A stretch of 64,000 nt of DNA, taken from Paracentrotus lividus (Eukaryota; Echinodermata; Echinoidea; Camarodonta; Echinidae). The position numbers were made by a program, and so were the translations under genes. The stretch covers positions 5,264,748 to 5,328,747 of the forward strand of contig CALNVZ010003434.1 in assembly GCA_940671915.1 (NCBI GenBank), in the 5' to 3' direction. The notes beneath the pieces are model-generated. The model ran no database searches. It saw only the letters and a list, made by a program, of their open reading frames with translations, and had not been told where the DNA came from. Numbering within the stretch: position 1 is the first letter of the stretch; every line of letters starts with the position of its first letter. Below, one piece after another: positions 58,431 through 64,000 of the stretch.

Positions 58431-58639
58431 AATGACACGTGACATCATTTCAACCAATCACAACTCTTAAAATACTTCCACTATTTACTATACCAGAATG
58501 TTGAACGACACGTGACACCCTTTCAACCAATCACAGCTCGTAAAATACTACCACTATTTACTATAACAAATTGAAAGTAGGTCACGTGGTACTGCTCTAG
58601 CCAATCGCAACGCGTATTTTTCTACCACTATTTACTATA
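58431..58639. promoter_or_regulatory. Three tandem ~73-bp units, each with an E-box and a CCAAT box
   Basis: Units at 58431-58492, 58503-58565 and 58577-58639 each contain a CACGTG E-box (58437, 58510, 58583), a CCAAT box (58454, 58527, 58601) about 17 bp later, and the end CCACTATTTACTATA. A (TA)n run follows. The E-box and CCAAT cores are kept while some spacer bases differ, as expected of binding sites. No gene start can be tied to it. Confidence 0.5.
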
Positions 58640-59242
58640 TATATATATATATCTACTGGAGAGTCTACAGCATCCCCCCTCCACCCTCCTTCATTCCTGG
58701 TTTTCAGGAAATATTACAATAAAGATTTGAAGTACGAGCCATTTAATAAGAGTTTTCCCTTTCGACTTCGCTTCATGCTCGCATTTCAGTTTTTCAAGGT
58801 AGGTGATGGTCATTTTGTTTTGTAGGAATCTAAAAAAGAAAAAAAAAAGGGAAAAGCTAATGTGCAGCCTCAATGTCATCATAACCAAAATTTTCAGCTC
58901 ACGCTTCGCGCTCGCCATGTTCCCTCCCGTTCGAAAGGCCGAATTATAGGTCAAAAAGAAATGTGCTTCAAATGCACAACATTAATGTGATTTTGTGTAA
59001 TTTTCTTTCACTCGCGTTTTGCGTTCGTATCTTTTGGAATTTGGTCATCCGTCTGTGAAGGACTATGACAAAATAGATATGAGGCACAATATGCCTGAAA
59101 TACAACTACAAGGCACAAGGCTCTTTTCACTGGCAAGGTCCACTTTTTTTTTCACAAAAGGAGGTGATCATCAACTTGTGAAAGAATTAAAATGAAAACA
59201 GAAAGACGTAAGAGACAAACTGAAGATATTATAATATAGATA

Positions 59243-59396
59243 TATTGACTGCTTTGAGGGACATGGTCGTTTCTAGACTTCTCAAGGGAATCTCCACATC
59301 TGCTATAACCCAAGACCGCAGGTCGCGGGTTATGGCAGATTCGGAGATTCCCGAGAGCGTCTAAGAAACGACATGTCCGAAATAAAGCAGTCATAT
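59243..59396. mobile_element. Small foldback with ~70-bp arms
   Basis: TGACTGCTTTGAGGGACATG, GTCGTTTCTAGAC, GGGAATCTCC and GCTATAACCC are all mirrored in order around GACCGCAGGTC. ATAT-rich flanks sit on both sides. Confidence 0.85.
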
Positions 59397-60269
59397 ATAT
59401 TTTATATGCCGAATCTAAAAACAACAACATGGTCTAATTTTGACCTAGAACTAAGTCTAAGTGAAGTCTACGATCTAGATTCTAAATAGCCTAAACGTTA
59501 GATCTAACTGTTTAGACTAGCCTAGAGTCATTAAGTTAAGTCAGTTCGAGCTCTGGCTCTGCAGGCACAATGATGCTACCAACTGCACAGGCAACACATT
59601 TGCATCTACTTACACTAACTGCAAACTGCCGAGGAAGCAGGCCCTCCAGATTTATAACTCTAAGTCTAAATCGCTTGTTTGATCAACATCGTCATCGGAA
59701 TTCAGGCTTAACGCTCAACTAGAAAATCTGGGATCCGTTACGTTCTAGCGCGACGAAAGAATTTGTCTACGCTGCGCGCAACGCGCGTTGACCACTGGCG
59801 TAAATCCCGGGGGGGGATGGGGGGGGGGATACATCCCCCCAGATTTTGAGGAGGGGGGAGGGCTGTACAAATATCCCCCCCCAGTTTTCAAGAAAGAAAT
59901 GAAAAAAAAAAAAATACACTAGATAATTGTTTTATTGGTTAAAATAGCGCTTTCAATACTAAAATTGGACCTTTTTACTCCAAAACCCCAAATTTTCCTG
60001 CTCGGTCGCTATGCGACCTCGCGCTCGCACTAAGTAACAAACAGTAACGTAGGTATTAGAAGGTGGATTTCAATGCCTCGTCTGGGAACCAACGTTGGTA
60101 GGGCACTGCTGGGAAAGGGTGTTGTTGACAAACAAAAACATTTATGTAGTTATGTGCGGGCTAGGTTGTTGGAGGGCTTGGGGCCTGCATACAGCCCACA
60201 AAATTTTCATAGCAAAGATTGCGAATTGGTTTTCTATCGCTAAAGCATGTAAAATGTATCTTTAAATGG

Positions 60270-61340
60270 ATACAGAATTTTCGGCTCGCACTTCGCTCTC
60301 GCTGATACTAAATAGGATTTATACTGCCCAAAATAATATCTCCAATTTTTAGCTTATAAATTTTGGCTCGCGCTTCGCGCTCGCATTACTTTTTTCTATT
60401 ACTAAAGTGAATAGGAATCAAGGCAGCCTTAAAAGTATACACTCAAAGACAAATTTTCTTCGTGCCTCCTCCCTCTCCGAATACATTTATCTTTAGGTCT
60501 ATGCCTCTGATATAAAGTGTCCCCTCAGTATTCAGAAAATGTGCCTTTTTCCCATCGAGACCCCCATTCAAGTCCTTTCCGCCGCCTCTACTGTATGTTT
60601 TTGTTTAACTTTTGTTTTCGCGCTCGCGGTTACTACTAATATGACCTTTAATGCACAAACATTATATTTCAGCTTAAAATTTTCGGCTCGCGCTTTGCGC
60701 TCGCTGATACTAAATAGGAACTACAATGCACCAATATCTCAAACCGTACCTTAAAATTTTCGGTTCGCGCTTCGCGCTCGCATTAGTTTTCCACTACTAA
60801 AATGAACAGTAATCAAGGCAGCCATTATCATGATTCATTAAAGCATCAAAGACAAATTTTATTCGTATCTCCTCCGTCTCCGAATACATTTCCCTTTAGA
60901 TCCATGCCTCTGATCTAAAGTGTAACCCTTTTCAGAACTGTGCCCTTTTTTTTTATCAAGACCCGTGACCTTCAAATCCGTTCCGCCTCCTTTATTATCA
61001 TTATAGGCCTATAGCCTACATATTTTTTTCGCGCTCGTGGATACCGTACTACAGGCCTATAGGACCTTTAATGCACAAACATATCCAATTTCAGCTTAAA
61101 TTTGTTGGCTCGCTTCGCGCTCGCTGATACTAAATAGGAGCTATAATGCACACGTATCTCCAACTTTTAGCTTAAAATTTTCGGCTCGCGCTTCGCGCTC
61201 GCATTAGTTTTTCCTTTACTAATATGAACAGTAATCAAGGCAGCCATAGGCTAAAAGCATACATTCAGAGATAAATTCTATTCGTACCCCTCCCTCTCAA
61301 ATCCATTCCGCCGCCTCTGCTATAGGCCTATGGGTATTAA
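60270..61340. repeat. ~400-bp tandem repeat, about 2.6 copies
   Basis: Ordered blocks (CGCTCGCTGATACTAAATAGG; GCTCGCATTA; AATCAAGGCAGCC; CCTCTCCGAATACATTT; ATGCCTCTGAT; TCCGCCGCCTC; TTTAATGCACAAACAT) recur at about 60284, 60680 and 61100. Confidence 0.85.
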
Positions 61341-61719
61341 AAACTTTAAAACTTGTGGCATGAGTGCTTGTGTATGTCAAACAAGTTGGCAAATTAATTC
61401 GTTCATCCCCCCACTCCTCGACACGGATTTACGCCCTTGGCGTTGACGCACAAGCAGCGGAGTTGTCTAAAATTATCGACCAAATCGCGCTGCAAATTAT
61501 GGTATCTGAAATAAAGCGCATGCGCAGCAGCCTTGCACGTAAACAAATGGGGATCGCACTATGCCCATGGGCAAAAAGTACTGTAAAAATGTTCTATTGA
61601 CCGGTAAAACCGGGAAAAATGTCTATGGCGGCCATAGGTCAGATTATGACTGCACTTTCAACCAATCAGAAGACAGGATTATTAAAGATTCTTAAAATGA
61701 GGTATATAACATACCATAT

Positions 61720-62160
61720 TCAGGCCATTAAACAGCAAAATTTCCGGCTCGCGCTTCGCGCTCGCAAGTTCAATCCTTGCGAAATGTTTACTTTTCGAAT
61801 GTGTAAACCTTATACAAATCATAATTACGGGTCGGTGAGCATAAGAGGCAAAATGTGTCAGAAAATACACTACTTTCAAGTCATTATAACCAAAAATTTC
61901 TTGGACGCGCTTCGCGCTCGCAAGTTCAAATCTGGCAAAAACTCCACTTTTCAATTTTCAAAACACTAGGCGTGGATCCAGGGTGGGGGGGGGGGGGGTG
62001 GCGGAAGTGCTGGCGCACCCCGTAAGTTTTTATAAAAGTCCTAATTACGGATCCGTAAGTATAAGAGGCAAAATGTGTCAGAAAATACACTACCTTCAGG
62101 TCATTATATTACGAGTCAAAATTTTCGGCTCGATCTTCGCGCTCGTAGAGTTATCATAGA
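61720..62160. repeat. ~200-bp tandem repeat, about 2-3 copies
   Basis: AAGAGGCAAAATGTGTCAGA, AAATACACTAC, TCATTATA and CTTCGCGCTCG follow in order at 61843-61921 and 62064-62145. A partial unit is at 61720-61770. Confidence 0.82.
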
Positions 62161-62884
62161 AAGGCCCATGGGCCCATTCCTGACTCCACAAGTGAAGTAA
62201 TGAAAATGTAAATTAATTTACCGTTATTGCACGCTTCATGCTCACAACTTATTTTGCTAAAAGGGAGGTGATCATCACCTCGTAAAAGAATTAAAAAGAA
62301 AATTATAAGGTAAAATATACTGTTATAAGGCAACATTTTCGGTTCGCGCTCGAAAGGTTTACTCCTTCTGAAAAGGTCCACTTTTCAATTTTCGACCCCC
62401 TGTCACATTGAAAATGCAAATAGTTTAATTTAATCTTTTTCTTGTTTTTATCCCTCGGTAGATAGAAATAGTAAATGTGCCGAGAGAGAGAGATAGAGAG
62501 ATAGAGACTGAATGTGCCATGATGATGGAGGGATATGTTAATTTTGAGAGACAATAGCACTATTGGTAGGTTCTACTGGTGAATAGAATGAGGTATTTCT
62601 CTAGGCCTGGTTAAAAGGGAATGTGCCTTGGTGCAATGGAGTGTGTTAAAATGTATGCTAGAAGGTAAAACCAAAGAATATATAGTGGGAAGAAGCGGAG
62701 CTTCCAACGTTCGGTGTGGTACACACCGTCCGCTGGATCTGATCGGGGTGTTTGTGCGCATTTGTGCGACTCGAAAAGCTATAACGCCCAAAAACCGATT
62801 TTTTTTTTTTTTCGTCTTTCATATTTAATATACTAATCTACCTTTTTAAGTTTTGATTTTTGGTTGAGAGCAAAGTAAAAAGGT

Positions 62885-63745
62885 TCAATATTCATGTTTA
62901 CAACCTTGATTTCTAAGAAAACCTACCAAAAATGTCATTGACTATGTATGATTATGAACTTTGAGCCTCAATTGAGTTTTGAACGTAAAATACAAGCAAT
63001 TAGAAATCAGTTGATATCCCCCTGTAATTTCTTTGAAATGACTGAAAACGTGGATATTATCAAATTTGAATAAATTTCTTAACATAATCAAGCATTTTCA
63101 ACAGTTGAGACCCCCCTAAAAAAGTCAGTGACTATGCCTCCTTTTGCAGATGGTAATCGCCTATGCTGTTTAACACGTAAAACACGTGTTTTAAAAATGG
63201 ATAATTATCCCCTTTTTTCTCATTTAAACGATTGGAAATGCTAATTCTATAAAATTTGAATAAATTTTCTAATACAATTAAGCATTTTGAACTCTTGAAA
63301 CCCCCCTAAAAAAGTCAGTGACTATGCCTCCTTTTGAGCATGAAAAAACTGCCCCTGGTGGGTTATAACACGTAGGCCTATGGACTTACGCAATATTTTG
63401 AAATGATTACGATTCCCCTTTTTTTCTTTGAAATGACTGGAAATGTCATTTTTATCAAATTTAAATAAATTTCCTAATACAATCCAGCATTTTAAACTCT
63501 TGAGGACCTCCCAAAAAAGTCAGTGACTATGCCTCCTTTTGCAGAACGAAAAAAATGGTAAATGCCTATGTTTAGCACGTAAAACAAATTTTTTCAAAAT
63601 GGATAATATTACCCTTTATTTTCTTTGAAACGATTGCAAATGTTAATTTTAACAAAATTCGATAAATTCTCTAGTATAATAAGGCCTTTTAAACTCTTTG
63701 AGACCTCCCAAAAAAGTCAGTGACTATGCCTCCTTTTTGGGGTTT
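62885..63745. repeat. ~195-bp tandem repeat, five units
   Basis: The anchor CCTAAAAAAGTCAGTGACTA, TGCCTCCTTTT recurs at about 63113, 63303, 63509 and 63705, with a weaker first unit at about 62922 (ACCTACCAAAAATGTCATTG). Spacing is 190-206 bp. Each unit also carries CACGTAAAACA, GGAAATG and TTTGAATAAATTT. Confidence 0.9.
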
Positions 63746-63790
63746 CTCTTTTGAAAAATAGCTCATCTGCTAAATGTTGTACAAGTGTTC

Positions 63791-63840
63791 TGCGCATGCG
63801 CGTGGACATATTTATTTTTCGGAAGCGCCAGATTTTGGTA
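63791..63840 (+). promoter_or_regulatory. Possible NRF1-type promoter element with a downstream splice donor
   Basis: TGCGCATGCGCG matches the NRF1 palindrome (GCGCATGCGC). About 45 bp downstream CAGATTTTG/GTAAGG looks like a first-exon donor. This would suit a TATA-less promoter of a gene continuing right of the window. Only the motif is seen; the gene is inference. Confidence 0.3.
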
Positions 63841-64000
63841 AGGAACAACCTTATTTCATTTCATTTTTGGGGTCAGAGGCAAGGGTTCTTTGTTCGTTGT
63901 TGCAATATAATTAGGTTTCATTATTGTAATTTTTGAACTTGATCTAAGTCTTAACTGTAATAAAACAAAAATCTAAGCCGATATAAACAAGCGATGTATG

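Larger units (their letters stand above)
58740..62400. repeat. Repeat-rich block built on GCTCGCGCTTCGCGCTCGC
   Basis: The motif or a clear variant occurs near 58762, 58900, 59010, 60018, 60286, 60366, 60687, 60765, 61110, 61186, 61747, 61907, 62128 and 62343, generally after AAAATTTTCGG. Between copies are shared segments such as GGAGGTGATCATCA (59160, 62265). No protein coding is seen. Confidence 0.85.

Noticed and set aside
59443..59550. Cluster of GATCTAGA-like motifs as an operator or response element
   Set aside because: Short loosely similar words such as AGTCTA and GATCTA recur, but without fixed spacing or symmetry.
62885..63745. CRISPR-like array from regular spacing
   Set aside because: The units are about 195 bp, similar throughout, with no short repeat/unique spacer pattern, and the DNA is animal.

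Overview
The window is animal genomic DNA, most likely from an echinoderm and probably a sea urchin. The reasons are spliced genes with long introns, AT-rich non-coding DNA, many small inverted-repeat transposons, tRNA-derived SINEs, a Ty3/gypsy element with a sea-urchin-like Gag, and frequent short 'taggcct' motifs. The species call is inference; the eukaryotic call is certain. Most long open frames here are low-complexity or repeat artefacts.

One host gene is clear. Five plus-strand exons (13170-13330, 23843-24183, 48823-48880, 50794-50976, 51970-52131) encode all but the N-terminus of a six-pass phospholipid phosphatase (PLPP/LPP, PAP2 superfamily). All three catalytic motifs are present (K-x6-RP, PSGH, SR-x5-H-x3-D), and splice phases are consistent at every junction (1, 0, 2, 0, 0). 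The first coding exon was not found and probably lies left of the window. A short open frame at 54592-54651 is a candidate alternative last exon.

The most unusual signal is inside this gene. Exon 2 is preceded by a partial copy of itself (13006-13067, acceptor included) whose differences are mostly silent. Exon 5 is preceded by four degenerate partial copies of its own 5' part (about 50160-50700), three with a splice acceptor. Both sets have the same form: intron tail plus acceptor plus roughly the first 55-62 nt of the exon.

Layout: 1-376 flank. 377-9294 is a minus-strand Ty3/gypsy element bounded by 176-bp LTRs and a 5-bp target duplication. It contains a 25-N gap and what looks like an unmerged 3.6-kb contig overlap, so the true element is probably about 5.3 kb. 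9.3-13 kb holds two inverted-repeat transposons. 13-52 kb is the phosphatase gene, whose introns carry a LINE fragment, foldbacks, MITEs, SINEs, minisatellites, strand-asymmetric tracts and an unidentified antisense frame (47713-48411). 52-58 kb is the 3' side of the gene. 58.4-63.8 kb is repeat-rich: a triple E-box/CCAAT repeat, arrays built around GCTCGCGCTTCGCGCTCGC, and a ~195-bp tandem repeat. The window ends with a possible NRF1-type promoter.
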